Positions 55,378 to 64,000 of a stretch of DNA of 64,000 nucleotides are shown here, piece after piece. This DNA comes from a virus, in IMG/VR virus record IMGVR_UViG_3300020122_000155, positions 41,066-105,065 of that record. One strand, 5' to 3'. The notes under the pieces were generated by a model. That model did no database searches. It was not told the DNA's origin and saw only the letters and a list, made by a program, of their open reading frames with translations. Made by a program: the position numbers and the translations under genes. Numbering within the stretch: the stretch's first letter is position 1; each line of letters begins with the position of its first letter.

Positions 55378-58015
55378 ATCTAAATTGCCCTTCAAAGGTA
55401 TAGGCATGTCCGCTAAGAGCGTTGGTATAGCTGGTACAAGTTGATCCGCTGATGGTAAAATACCAAATACCGTTAAAACTTCCGCCATCCAAAGCTACAA
55501 GGGTGATAACTTGATCCGTGCTTACCGTTGCAGCCGGGAGCGTAAACGTAGCAGGTGCAGCCGCCCCGGTTCCGGTGAACTTGATGCGTACATCGACCCA
55601 TTTCCCGGCCTGCTGTTGAAATGCAGAGGAAACAGAAGTTGAGGTTAACCCGCCAATCGTGGGGCTGTAGGAAGATGATGCCCCCGGTTCTGTCAGGGTA
55701 AGCGTCACTGCTCCCGTTGAAGGACCAGCGGGGCTCAATTGCGGGCCACCTGTTCCGCTGTTGGTTACCGAAAGACTGCTAACCCCGCTGGTCGAAAGAT
55801 TCGTCCATCCAGTGTTTCCGCTGCCGGTAGCCTTGTACCAGAGATTTCCCGCAATATCCAAATAAATCGACCCCGGTTGCGCTGAAACGACGGTGTTGGG
55901 AGAACCATTCCCCGAGTAGATCCCCGACCCGACTACGGTTCCGCTGGCGAAGTTGGAGAAGTTGGAAAATATAATGTTCCCGGTATCGAGACGCACCGTG
56001 AACACGTCGTTCCACGCACCGCCGCTATTGGTGCTGAATTGCAAGGTAAGCGCGTCCTGACCGGTCAGTCCATGTTGCCAGCGAGCGCGATTAACACCAA
56101 GATTGTTCCCGAATCCCAGCGCCCCAAGATTGCTAGTGGTATCGAAATATAACCGTGGAGTCAAAATGCCCGCGATGTCATCCCGCACCAGCAGGTAAGA
56201 GGTCGCTGGATTTGTTCCATTCGCATTGGTCGCAGCGCCGATCATCACTTCCAACGCTGCTGCCGCCAGCCTCAGAAACATCGCCTTCGTTGAAGCCGCC
56301 GTGCTCGTCTTTATCCAGTTTGGGAATGTCGCGCTTCGACTGTTGACGGCTAAGAATCCACCTTGGGTATCTGCGCCGAAATTGATCGGGTCTAAGGTTA
56401 TGATGTTCGGGCCACCACTCGGGAAGCTCTGATTGATCTGGAGCGCCCCCGCCATCACTTCAACGGCATTTCCAGGAACGCATACATACCGACTAATGAG
56501 TGACTGCGTAAGAGTGTTGAATTGAATGTTGTCTAGGATGGCGGTCTGCCCCTGAGAGAACACATTCCCGATGACAACGGGATTACCCGCGTCGATTTGT
56601 ACTGCCTTCTGAACAGTAACTTGAGTATCTACGCTTTGTAGATCCCCCGAACTTCCGGTATTGAAGTGAACCCCTATGCCAGCCGACTCAATGTGAATTT
56701 GCCCGACGCAATGGAGCGCCCCGTTGCTGAAATCGATTGCAGCCCCATACCCACAAATGAATCCTCCCTGGCCGTAGACCGTGCCGCGAATAATAGTTGT
56801 CGCCAATGCATCGAATCCGACGATCCCGCGCACTGTGTTATCGATGAACGCGGAGTTGGACGGGAAGATCCAGGGATTCTCGACAATCCAATTGACGCAA
56901 CCAAATGGATCTCCTGCGCTCGATGCCTGCACTCCGTATTTCAGCCAGTTCACTACAGTAACGCGAGTGAGTCCACTGTTTTCCTGAAGAGCATCGCAGA
57001 AAATACCAATGGAACCAGCGACGTGACAGCAGTCAATCCGCACATCCTCCAATCGCGTGAAGAATGCAATCGCAGAGTCGGACGCGAAGGTTCCCGTCAT
57101 TCGCCAAGCCGCAGTGCTCGATGGAAACGCAACCGCATCGAGATAGAAAATTGTTCCTCCACCGTGCATTCCCTTCAACGTGACACACTTCTTATGGTTG
57201 ATAGCCGCGCTGATGAGATAGCGCCCACTCGGAGCCCACAGATTATACCCACCATCAGAGCTTGCAGATGGCACCACCATCGCACTCGCAGTATCGATAG
57301 CCGCCTGCACCGCCGCCGTGTCATCGGTACCAAAATACCCCGGCGCGGCGACCGTGGTTGCGCCAGCATTCACATTTAACGTAACTTGGCCGCTATTTAC
57401 ATAGGTGGCAATCGTTGCCCCGAGAGGGTATGCCCACACCGTAGCCGTCCCAAAAAACACTCCCACCGGAGCGCCGGTATTGACTATTTTGATGCGATAG
57501 TAGCGATAAGTAGGTGGCGTCTCAATATAGGAATCGGATGCCGCCAAAGGCGTAAGCCCAACGGGTCCATGAACGCTTACCTCGCCCGCGAAAACCGCTG
57601 AGTTTGACCCAAATACCTGCCACGTGATGCCATTTGCGGAGCAGTTCCCGGCAAATCCTACCTTGGTTCCAACTCCCTGAGTGTCAATGGTGAGCGCCAC
57701 CGCCGCCGATCCGGTTCCGGCGAAAGATCCAACGGTTTCACTAACGAAATGAATCGCAGTACCGCTTGACGCAGCCCCGTAAATGATAATCCGCTTCCCG
57801 ATGTCGCCATTAGTGGCAGGAATAGCTGGCGTCGTTGGGGTTCCGGGAACCGCAGCCTGCGGAGGAGTAAAGGGCGGACCGGAAACAAGGTTGACAATCG
57901 GCGATCCAGCAGTTGTGGAAAGGATCGTCGCCTGCGTATCCCCCATTGCCCCGAACATTCTAAGGGAAAGATGATCGCCACGTAGATTGTCTAGTGATTG
58001 CTGAGAATACGCCAT
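55364..58015 (-). CDS. Tailspike with pectate-lyase-like beta-helix (883 aa)
   Basis: The product has an N-terminal virion-attachment-like segment (MAYSQQSLDNLRGDHLSLRM), a YFGTDDTAAVQAAIDTASAM and APSGRYLIS motif typical of the start of pectate-lyase-like right-handed beta-helices, a long series of T/V/N-rich rungs (KCVTLKGMHGGGTIFYLDAV), and a C-terminal trimeric-fibre-like part. Phage tailspikes of this type cut or bind host surface polysaccharide. There is no signal peptide, in contrast to the fibre-like proteins further down. It starts right behind the 93-aa gene. Confidence 0.8.
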   Translation of the reverse strand: MAYSQQSLDNLRGDHLSLRMFGAMGDTQATILSTTAGSPIVNLVSGPPFTPPQAAVPGTPTTPAIPATNGDIGKRIIIYGAASSGTAIHFVSETVGSFAGTGSAAVALTIDTQGVGTKVGFAGNCSANGITWQVFGSNSAVFAGEVSVHGPVGLTPLAASDSYIETPPTYRYYRIKIVNTGAPVGVFFGTATVWAYPLGATIATYVNSGQVTLNVNAGATTVAAPGYFGTDDTAAVQAAIDTASAMVVPSASSDGGYNLWAPSGRYLISAAINHKKCVTLKGMHGGGTIFYLDAVAFPSSTAAWRMTGTFASDSAIAFFTRLEDVRIDCCHVAGSIGIFCDALQENSGLTRVTVVNWLKYGVQASSAGDPFGCVNWIVENPWIFPSNSAFIDNTVRGIVGFDALATTIIRGTVYGQGGFICGYGAAIDFSNGALHCVGQIHIESAGIGVHFNTGSSGDLQSVDTQVTVQKAVQIDAGNPVVIGNVFSQGQTAILDNIQFNTLTQSLISRYVCVPGNAVEVMAGALQINQSFPSGGPNIITLDPINFGADTQGGFLAVNSRSATFPNWIKTSTAASTKAMFLRLAAAALEVMIGAATNANGTNPATSYLLVRDDIAGILTPRLYFDTTSNLGALGFGNNLGVNRARWQHGLTGQDALTLQFSTNSGGAWNDVFTVRLDTGNIIFSNFSNFASGTVVGSGIYSGNGSPNTVVSAQPGSIYLDIAGNLWYKATGSGNTGWTNLSTSGVSSLSVTNSGTGGPQLSPAGPSTGAVTLTLTEPGASSSYSPTIGGLTSTSVSSAFQQQAGKWVDVRIKFTGTGAAAPATFTLPAATVSTDQVITLVALDGGSFNGIWYFTISGSTCTSYTNALSGHAYTFEGQFRYETT

Positions 58016-58297
58016 TTAATAAGTAACTGGAACGCCGTTAATCGTCACGAAGTTGTCGGTGGAACTGCCGGTATTGATCACTAGGCTTGCATTGTTATTG
58101 ACCGCTGTTGCAAGTTCGTTAATTGATCGCTGCAATGCATTAAGCTGATTCTGTACATTGTTGAGCGCCTCAGCCACCATGTTGAGCGCTTGCTCCGAAT
58201 CTAAGCCCTTCGAAAAGGCGGCAATCTGCGCAACCTTGTTTTTGATCGCGCCAGCCGACGATTGTGAGATATTTACTGTGACCGGTGAGGTTCCCAT
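58016..58297 (-). CDS. Small helical structural protein (93 aa)
   Basis: The product has a long helix (EQALNMVAEALNNVQNQLNA, LQRSINELATAVNNNASLVI) and a beta end. It is joined without a gap to the nozzle-like gene and the tailspike. A trimerising or tail-assembly role is likely. No family was recognised. Confidence 0.6.
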   Translation of the reverse strand: MGTSPVTVNISQSSAGAIKNKVAQIAAFSKGLDSEQALNMVAEALNNVQNQLNALQRSINELATAVNNNASLVINTGSSTDNFVTINGVPVTY

Positions 58298-60484
58298 TTA
58301 GCGCATCGCGAATGTTTCTGTGTAGTACGCTCGGATCAGGCTCATCTCAGCCCACTGATCGACGGCGTTGGTAGAAAAGCGAATAGACTGTTGCTCGCTC
58401 ATCAAAAACCACTGGACTAAAAATTCTTGACCTGGAGTCTGCGAGACCGTGAGTGGTGACTGCGCTGGAACAATTGAAGGCGAACCATCGAGCCCATTTG
58501 CAAGGAAAGATAATCCGCCTACCCCAAACGCTCTGAAGTGCATCCCATGGAAAAAATGCATCGTCTGCGTCTGGTCTGCCAGACCGGGCGTCAGATTAGT
58601 TTCGTAAATTAAGTTGATGGCAGTGGGTGTCACTCCATCCATGGTCACGTCGCGATAAGGAAGCAGTTCCGTACCATCATTCTGCCGAATGAAGGCTCCG
58701 CCAAAGGACTCGTTGTAGGGCGCATACCAGACTTCCTGCAATGCCTTAGGAAGATTTTGAACAACCGCAACCGCGCCCGGAGAATATCCGAACCCAGTCG
58801 CCTGAGAACTGCCCATGGAATTGAGCGAGTACTTGATCGTTTCCGGCGTGTCCCCTTCCGTGTAGTCCCATGTCAACTGATGCGTCGAACTCTGCGGACG
58901 GATAGTCGCTCCGACCACCGGCTGCGATACGGAAGCGAAGAGAAAGGTGTTTGGACCGGTGACGGCAATCACTCCTGGACCCAACTCATTTATCATTACG
59001 GCTATCGACTGCGGATACAGGTGAGGCTTGTCAGTCGTGGTGATCGTCCAGATATTCACCCCCGCAGAAACGGCTGAGGCAACTTGGGTATTCAGCGGAG
59101 CAATTACGATGAACCGCTTATTCAGTTGATCATCGACCACCTGAACCTGCGTTGGAATCATCCAATTGATGCGGCCCCAATCCGGTTGCTGATAATAACT
59201 CAGCGGCAGCGCCGGGAAAATCCCGCCTTGGAAAATGTAGAACCCACGATCAGCCGCGATTGCTGCATACCCGAGAGAGGGATTGACCGTGATACAGGTC
59301 GGAGAAAGAACGCCAATCGATCCATCGACCTTCTGTGCGGGAGTCCACTTTACCGGGACATCTCCGCTGTCCTCTATGCTGTAAAATGCGGTCTGCGTTC
59401 CGAGATAACAAACGCCGCGAAGGGAAAATCCAACAATCGCCTGCGCGTTCCCTTCCAGGTAAATGCCGTGCTGATCCGCCGTGATGTACTGAAACGCATT
59501 CTGCTCACTGAAGTACGTTACCGGGAACCCGGCCCCGTCAATCGTCACATAAGCCATGCGGCTTGAATACGTGAAGATGTTGCTCGGAAAGAACGGTGGC
59601 GTCCCGCCAACAGATGAAGCCAGCAAGTTTTGATTCTGAGAAAGATCAGTGCCGGTCGCGGCAAGATCAAAGTCGCTGATCGAGATCGTAATGACCGTTG
59701 GATTCGCGCAATTCCCAACTGCTCCGGGAACCGCATAATACGTGTTCGGATTGGCGACCGTCGCCATCACGATCTGAAACGTCGCTGGAGATCCGAGATA
59801 GCCCGCTCCCGGTAGCGCCCCCGAGATCGTCAGTTGGATGTTTTTACCGCCCGTCGAAGTAAACGTGATCGGAGTAAACTTGCCGCCGCTATCGACCGGG
59901 CAAAGCTTTCCTGTGTATCCGTTTCTCGTGGTGAAGATGTATCCGATCCGATGCGCGCCAGCCGTGCAAAGCCCCGCTCCAGTCTCAGCCGCAGCGATAG
60001 TGTTCTGGATCGGAGCCGCGAAAAGATTGTCGAGCCCAACGTTGTATCCATACACCTGCCCGCTGTGCGAACTCAGTTTCCCGCCCGCGTCGTAAAACGC
60101 TGCGTAGAGGCGTAGTCCTGTACCGACGCAACTTGCACCAGCCGCTCCTGTCGTCGGAAGCGAGAACGAAGTGAAGCCCGGAGTCGGATATTGTTCCCAG
60201 CCAAGTAGCCCCGTTGACGGAGCATAGTACATCAAGAGTGAAAGTTGCTGCGCCGGAGATCCCGCCAGTACAAATGCCCAGTTATAAAGTGACGTTACTG
60301 CGCCGTGCGATGAGTCCGTGAAAACTACCGAGTGGCCCAGCCGAGTTCCCACGCTACCGTGAATGAATGTGGCATTGCATGAAAGCAGCGCATTCCCATC
60401 GGGAACGGCGTAGTCATCCAACCTCAAGTTACTACCGTTCCATACGTTAATTATTTTTTGGGCGACCCCAGGGAATAGTGCCAT
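58298..60484 (-). CDS. Tail tube / nozzle-like structural protein (728 aa)
   Basis: The product is a beta-rich protein with repeated aromatic blades (WKGG-free but FIHGSVGTRLGHSVVF, YNWAFVLAGSPAQQLSLLMY, FYSIEDSGDVPVKWTPAQKV), compatible with a beta-propeller nozzle. Size is close to T7 gp12 (794 aa) and it lies downstream of an adaptor-like gene, as in podoviruses. No SD precedes ATG 60484; a terminator-like hairpin ends ten bases before it. Assignment is by synteny and size, not by a specific motif. Confidence 0.6.
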   Translation of the reverse strand: MALFPGVAQKIINVWNGSNLRLDDYAVPDGNALLSCNATFIHGSVGTRLGHSVVFTDSSHGAVTSLYNWAFVLAGSPAQQLSLLMYYAPSTGLLGWEQYPTPGFTSFSLPTTGAAGASCVGTGLRLYAAFYDAGGKLSSHSGQVYGYNVGLDNLFAAPIQNTIAAAETGAGLCTAGAHRIGYIFTTRNGYTGKLCPVDSGGKFTPITFTSTGGKNIQLTISGALPGAGYLGSPATFQIVMATVANPNTYYAVPGAVGNCANPTVITISISDFDLAATGTDLSQNQNLLASSVGGTPPFFPSNIFTYSSRMAYVTIDGAGFPVTYFSEQNAFQYITADQHGIYLEGNAQAIVGFSLRGVCYLGTQTAFYSIEDSGDVPVKWTPAQKVDGSIGVLSPTCITVNPSLGYAAIAADRGFYIFQGGIFPALPLSYYQQPDWGRINWMIPTQVQVVDDQLNKRFIVIAPLNTQVASAVSAGVNIWTITTTDKPHLYPQSIAVMINELGPGVIAVTGPNTFLFASVSQPVVGATIRPQSSTHQLTWDYTEGDTPETIKYSLNSMGSSQATGFGYSPGAVAVVQNLPKALQEVWYAPYNESFGGAFIRQNDGTELLPYRDVTMDGVTPTAINLIYETNLTPGLADQTQTMHFFHGMHFRAFGVGGLSFLANGLDGSPSIVPAQSPLTVSQTPGQEFLVQWFLMSEQQSIRFSTNAVDQWAEMSLIRAYYTETFAMR

Positions 60485-60486
60485 GT

Positions 60487-60492
60487 TATAAT
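60487..60492 (+). promoter_or_regulatory. Extended -10 promoter for the plus-strand HNH gene
   Basis: TATAAT at 60487-60492 preceded by TG at 60484-60485 forms an extended -10 on the plus strand, 70 bases before the HNH gene at 60562. No good -35 is present at the usual distance, as is typical of extended -10 promoters. Confidence 0.5.
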
Positions 60493-60493
60493 T

Positions 60494-60531
60494 AAAAAAG
60501 GTCGCGCAGCGCTTGGAACGCCGCAGCGACC
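60494..60531 (-). terminator. Terminator-like hairpin ahead of the nozzle-like gene
   Basis: GGTCGC 60500-60505 pairs with GCGACC 60526-60531, with an inner GCG/CGC, and on the minus strand six T residues (60499-60494) follow. It would stop leftward transcription just before the 728-aa gene, or mark an RNA end there. Confidence 0.6.
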
Positions 60532-60561
60532 GACCAAAAAGACCCGTTAGGAGGGGTCGAA

Positions 60562-61182
60562 ATGGCTACTCTAATATTACTCCATAAGCGAAAGCTTCAG
60601 AAACTTTTGACGGAGATAAAGCGTCGCTGCAACAATCCTCGTCACCCCGCCTTCGCCGATTACGGCGGGCGCGGAATAAAAGTGTGCCAGGAGTGGAGTC
60701 GTGGAAGTGCTGCATTTGTTAAATGGGCCAACGGCAATGGATATATCCCCGGCCTGTCGATAGACAGATACCCGGACAAAAACGGGGATTATTCTCCATC
60801 GAATTGCCGATTCGCTACAAGCGTTGAGCAAAACAGAAATACGAGATCCAACTTATCAATTTCGGCTTTTGGGGAAACGAAGTTGGCCTGCGAGTGGGGC
60901 GAAGATAGACGATGCGTTGTTACATACCGCACTTTTTTGAAACGTTTCCATGCTGGGTGGGCACCGGAGCCCGCCATGATTACACCATCTCATCATGTGC
61001 CCCAAAATGTGGCCCTTGAGATTTACAAAATGCTGAAGAGGGGAAGCGACAGCGGCATTGAAGTAGCTGATAAATTCGGGGTGTCAAAAACCGTGGTATA
61101 CCGAATTGCGGCTGGCGTCTACCACAAAGCTATCGGAATGAAGCCGCTGGCATTTGATGGATACCGATGGAGAAAGCGTTAA
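60562..61182 (+). CDS. HNH homing endonuclence-like protein, YGGRG type, on the plus strand
   Basis: The product (206 aa) has the YGGRGIKVCQEW core at about residues 33-44, SIDRYPDKNGDYSPSNCRFA and SVEQNRN, as in the HNH family to which the gene at 3096-3698 also belongs. The C-terminus has a helix-turn-helix (SGIEVADKFGVSKTVVYRIA). The N-terminal zinc module is absent. AGGAGGGG at 60552-60559 is its ribosome-binding site. It is a homing-type insertion between the 442-aa gene and the nozzle-like gene, with its own promoter and opposite direction. Confidence 0.85.
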   Translation: MATLILLHKRKLQKLLTEIKRRCNNPRHPAFADYGGRGIKVCQEWSRGSAAFVKWANGNGYIPGLSIDRYPDKNGDYSPSNCRFATSVEQNRNTRSNLSISAFGETKLACEWGEDRRCVVTYRTFLKRFHAGWAPEPAMITPSHHVPQNVALEIYKMLKRGSDSGIEVADKFGVSKTVVYRIAAGVYHKAIGMKPLAFDGYRWRKR

Positions 61183-61227
61183 GGCGGAGGATGGCAAGGA
61201 CGACCACCCTCCGCTGCGGCGGGAGAA

Positions 61228-62556
61228 CTACTCAGAGAGACATTGGAACACGGTGCCATCATAGATCAAACTCATGATGGAACCGGAGGCGTGAACGACA
61301 GCGAGATCATTTGCAGGGTTGCTGGACTTCTTGATACTCTTTACGCCAGCGGCATTCAAGTTGAGCGTGTTCGCTCCGGCTTGAGTCGTGTGAGCGATCT
61401 TGAGGTAGATCAGCAGTCCAGCGGCCAACGGTACAGCCGCTCCGGTCGAATCGAGCAAAGCGGCCACCAACGCGTTGTTCGCACCGGTTTCCGTGCCGAT
61501 ATAGTTCGATGCGATGTAGTTAGTGGTAGGCCCGGTCGTCGTGCTTGCGCCGGTCGTGTTGACCGTTGGAGCGGTGGAGGAATCGCCAGCGAGCCCTGTG
61601 TCTGTGAAGGTCTGCGTACCAGACGTTGCCGCCAAGGTACCAATGAGTCCCGTGGTGGATGGCGTTCCTCCTGCGGCAGTTCTGTAGATTTTATAGCTGG
61701 CCGCTCCAACAACTGAGTTCCACGTAACCTTAACGCTGTTGACGCTCGTGAGAGTGGCATTGGCGGTGGTCGTGGTTCCAGCGGATGACGCAGCGGTTAC
61801 GCCACCTGCCGAGTTTACGGCTACTATCTTGTAAGAAATAGTTGTGGCCCCAGCGGTTCCCTGTGGCGTGGCAACGACATTCACTGGAGTCAATAGCGGC
61901 GTAGAAAAATTTCCCGTCGCGATAAGTCCGCTCGTATTTACGGTCGGCGCGGTCGTCCCGTCACCGGCCAGTGCCGTGTCATTGAGGCTGTAGGTAGCAG
62001 GCTGAAGTCCGGTCGTTACAACGGTCGTCGATGCTACCGTCCCGATTAGACCTGTCGTGCTCGGCGTGGTTCCGGCTACCGTTCGATACACGTCATAGAA
62101 TGCAGCGCCGCTCACGCTCGCCCAAGTGATGACGTTGTAATTCGCAGAGGTCAGCGTCGCGTTGCCGGTAGTGGTCGATCCAGCCGCCGATGCAGGACTG
62201 GTTCCAAGCGTCGCGCCAACTCCGTTTCGCGCCACAACAACATATGTCCACGTTACTGCGCCAGCCGTCCCGACATTGGTGATCGTCGGAGCCGCAGGAG
62301 TCGCCAGTTGGACCAGTTGCAGATCAAATGCCAAAACCCCGTTCGGGTTGCGCAAATATGTCTGGTTGTTAGTGTCAACACCGATCAGATAGTGAATCTT
62401 CCCAGTTCCGGCTGCGTTGTCTTCGAACTCAAGCCAGTTGTTCGGCTTCGAGTCATCGATCATGTAACGGTCGGTGGGTGCGATAACGCCGCCCTTTACG
62501 AGCCAAGGCAGGCGGGCCGCAGAGTTTGCGTTCGGTATTCCGTTGTTGTATCCCAT
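61228..62556 (-). CDS. Virion protein with two fibronectin-III-like repeats (442 aa)
   Basis: The N-terminal 90 residues are a mixed domain with an ATP/DNA-binding-free character. Two related units follow, each with a TAPT.N.. or TPVN start, W(T/N)S..GA..Y.(V/I)YRT, TTPSTTGLIGT or GTPSTTGLIGT and a D..LAGD end: FN3/Ig-like decoration repeats. The C-terminal region has LLIYLKIAHTTQAGANTLNL. Such proteins decorate capsids or tails. The gene is opposite to the HNH gene; only 45 bases separate their ends. Confidence 0.7.
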   Translation of the reverse strand: MGYNNGIPNANSAARLPWLVKGGVIAPTDRYMIDDSKPNNWLEFEDNAAGTGKIHYLIGVDTNNQTYLRNPNGVLAFDLQLVQLATPAAPTITNVGTAGAVTWTYVVVARNGVGATLGTSPASAAGSTTTGNATLTSANYNVITWASVSGAAFYDVYRTVAGTTPSTTGLIGTVASTTVVTTGLQPATYSLNDTALAGDGTTAPTVNTSGLIATGNFSTPLLTPVNVVATPQGTAGATTISYKIVAVNSAGGVTAASSAGTTTTANATLTSVNSVKVTWNSVVGAASYKIYRTAAGGTPSTTGLIGTLAATSGTQTFTDTGLAGDSSTAPTVNTTGASTTTGPTTNYIASNYIGTETGANNALVAALLDSTGAAVPLAAGLLIYLKIAHTTQAGANTLNLNAAGVKSIKKSSNPANDLAVVHASGSIMSLIYDGTVFQCLSE

Positions 62557-62624
62557 TGTGACTTATCAATCCTTTGTGTCCAAAATGTTATTGATCGGAG
62601 CTTCGAGATCGCTCGAAACTATTT

Positions 62625-62942
62625 CTACTTCATTACGCCCTGAGTTATAAACCCGTGCCAGCCACAGCCTCCCGTGGCTTTGCCGTCCTTTTCGGAGATG
62701 CAGTTGATGGATGGCGTGATCGTTGGCCGCTCCATGTTGCCATCCCATTGCCAGACACAAAGAGCATCTGGGTTTGGTCGATCAATAAACTTTGGCCCGA
62801 GAAGAACGGCGCATCGCTTCCCGTTTGGGCAGACGAACAAAATGTGAGCCGTGTTTTGGTATCCCTCCGTCGTGCCGAGGTCGATATCAAACGAACCGAT
62901 AGGTTCGTCATCCGGCCATTCGTCCCGGCTGTCGCGCTGCAT
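62625..62942 (-). CDS. DUF6527-like small protein (105 aa)
   Basis: From ATG 62942 the product has HILFVCPNGKRCAVLLGP, then WQWDGNMERPTITPSINC and GCGWHGFITQGVMK. This is the DUF6527 pattern (Cys near the start, P.. PSI, C..H.F...G), a small zinc-like phage family of unknown role. It follows the adaptor-like gene by 16 bases. Confidence 0.75.
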   Translation of the reverse strand: MQRDSRDEWPDDEPIGSFDIDLGTTEGYQNTAHILFVCPNGKRCAVLLGPKFIDRPNPDALCVWQWDGNMERPTITPSINCISEKDGKATGGCGWHGFITQGVMK

Positions 62943-62958
62943 CTGTCCGGGCTCTGGA

Positions 62959-63909
62959 TTAGCCAAGAATTGCGTCTCCAAACCTTGTCCGCTTGTCGCG
63001 GAAGGGAAGTCTGCGCCGCTGTGGTCCGCGCTGCATCGTTGCGACTTGAATGCGGATGAAGTCCCCGAGCAGTCCACCGGTACACGATTCCCCACCGGTT
63101 CCATAAGCCTTCGCGTAAAGTTCATCCCCGCGCGCAGGCCACGCATTCGAATAGGCTGCGTTTGCCGCCGTCGCTACGGAAAGGAAGTCGATGCAGTTGT
63201 CTATGTTAATGTTTTGGTTGGTTATCGTCGGTGGAGTTCCTGAAGCCCAGTATGTGATCCGAAGTTGCTGAATCCCGGTCGTCCCGCGAAACTGCATTGT
63301 CTCGTCGATCCAAAGATATTGCTCAAGGTACTGCGTTGGGATTCCATCAAGTCCTTGAGCGGTGAGGTCAATCGGAACTACCTCGGTAAACCTCGATGTG
63401 CTCTGGATCGTTGCAATGCCGCCCGTCCCGACCACGCCGTCGTTCATCGACCCGTTCAAGGAGAAGTGATCTGCATCGATAATCGTGAAAAACCAGTTTC
63501 CCCATGGCTGCGTTGTTCCCAAAACGCCGCTGATTTGACCGCCAACGGTCTGCCCTGCTGTTCCGAATCCATGCCCAACGGCGTGAACCACAATAGGCGT
63601 CGCGGCACTCGTGTCCGTGATCGTAACCGCAGCCTGCGCCGGACGCTCCTCAACCATCTCCGGCTCCGCCATATCGGTGATTCCGAAATTGGCCGGATTG
63701 AGCACGGTCGTCCTCGCCGGAAGGTTCACGTAAACAACGCGCTGGACCCTCTTGCTAGATCCCATCAAACAGTTGAACAATTTCCTGTAACTCTCTGCAA
63801 ACAATGGCTGTAACGCCGTATTCGTCCAAACTGCGCCGCCCGTGACTTGCGTATCATGCAGCCAGAACCGCGAAGCGTCGAACACTTGTTGTAGGGTGTT
63901 TACAGCCAT
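62959..63909 (-). CDS. Head-tail adaptor-like structural protein with FCCH-like insert (316 aa)
   Basis: The product starts with helices (QQVFDASRFWLHDTQVTGGA, ESYRKLFNCLMGSSK) and a VYVNLPARTTVL strand as in podoviral adaptor proteins. At about residues 100-170 it has an inserted beta domain with VVHAVGHGFGTAG, GGQISGVLGT and TIIDADHFSLNGS, matching the phage FCCH-like domain. The C-terminal part is helical and basic. Position, before a nozzle-like gene, fits T7 gp11. Function by synteny. Confidence 0.65.
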   Translation of the reverse strand: MAVNTLQQVFDASRFWLHDTQVTGGAVWTNTALQPLFAESYRKLFNCLMGSSKRVQRVVYVNLPARTTVLNPANFGITDMAEPEMVEERPAQAAVTITDTSAATPIVVHAVGHGFGTAGQTVGGQISGVLGTTQPWGNWFFTIIDADHFSLNGSMNDGVVGTGGIATIQSTSRFTEVVPIDLTAQGLDGIPTQYLEQYLWIDETMQFRGTTGIQQLRITYWASGTPPTITNQNINIDNCIDFLSVATAANAAYSNAWPARGDELYAKAYGTGGESCTGGLLGDFIRIQVATMQRGPQRRRLPFRDKRTRFGDAILG

Positions 63910-63925
63910 TGCTTAGATCGTCCTT

Positions 63926-64000
63926 TTAGCCAGCGACCGGCTGAGGCTTGTGCGGCTGTTGCGCCGCCGCGAGCACCGCCGCTGGATTTACGCGGTTGCC
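63926..64000 (-). CDS. C-terminal end of a structural gene (partial)
   Basis: A frame from the right edge ends at TAA 63928-63926 and codes for 24 residues, GNRVNPAAVLAAAQQPHKPQ and so on. It is directly upstream of the adaptor-like gene, where a capsid protein would be expected in a podovirus, but the fragment is too short for identification. Confidence 0.4.
   Translation of the reverse strand, partial: GNRVNPAAVLAAAQQPHKPQPVAG

Noticed and set aside
1-64000. CRISPR array, insertion sequence, integrase or attachment site
   Set aside because: No spaced direct repeats, transposase motifs or tyrosine/serine recombinase signatures were seen.

Overview
The window is most of a tailed double-stranded DNA phage (or prophage) genome. 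No host housekeeping gene, rRNA, canonical tRNA, integrase or attachment site is visible. Terminase, portal and the body of the capsid gene would lie beyond the right edge. Many secreted products carry a Sec signal ending in FAQ, LAQ or RAQ, a style I associate with Acidobacteriota (Bryobacter/Solibacter-like hosts); that host guess is inference.

Layout. (1) 1-6390, minus strand: an early operon read leftwards, mostly small genes with ATGA/GTGA overlaps, around a recombination module (PD-(D/E)XK exonuclease, ERF annealing protein, an HNH endonuclease between them) plus a spermidine-synthase-like methyltransferase fold. (2) 6384-6460: a divergent control region in which both putative promoters share one palindromic TTGCAA box beside an 8-bp inverted repeat. 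(3) 6460-23963, plus strand: a long early/accessory operon with DUF3307, DUF1643, a Pth2-like protein, two tandem tRNA-like RNAs, an Sm/Hfq-like protein with a switch-like leader, a replication-initiator-like protein, an AAA+ ATPase, a MerR-type regulator, an ASCH-type protein, a ribbon-helix-helix protein with its own promoter, a DNA methyltransferase, a Lar-like protein, a second structured RNA candidate and a Tad1-like anti-defence sponge. (4) 23851-64000, minus strand: the late region, read leftwards from beyond the right edge. It holds an adaptor-like protein, a large nozzle-like tail protein, a beta-helix tailspike, a run of internal-virion-like proteins whose sizes recall T7 gp14/gp15/gp16, a lysis cassette, and then seven consecutive fibre-like or giant repeat proteins that each start with a Sec signal peptide.

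Two plus-strand genes interrupt the late region with their own promoters: a polytopic membrane protein (42814-43491) and a YGGRG-type HNH endonuclease (60562-61182).

The most unusual elements are: the two tRNA-like cloverleaves at 9221-9378, which encode CCA ends but have a closed hairpin where the anticodon arm should be, set between a peptidyl-tRNA-hydrolase-like gene and an Sm-like gene; the pair of mutually exclusive hairpins controlling that Sm-like gene; a third RNA with tRNA-like closing geometry at 22167-22315; and the large set of phage late proteins with secretion signals.
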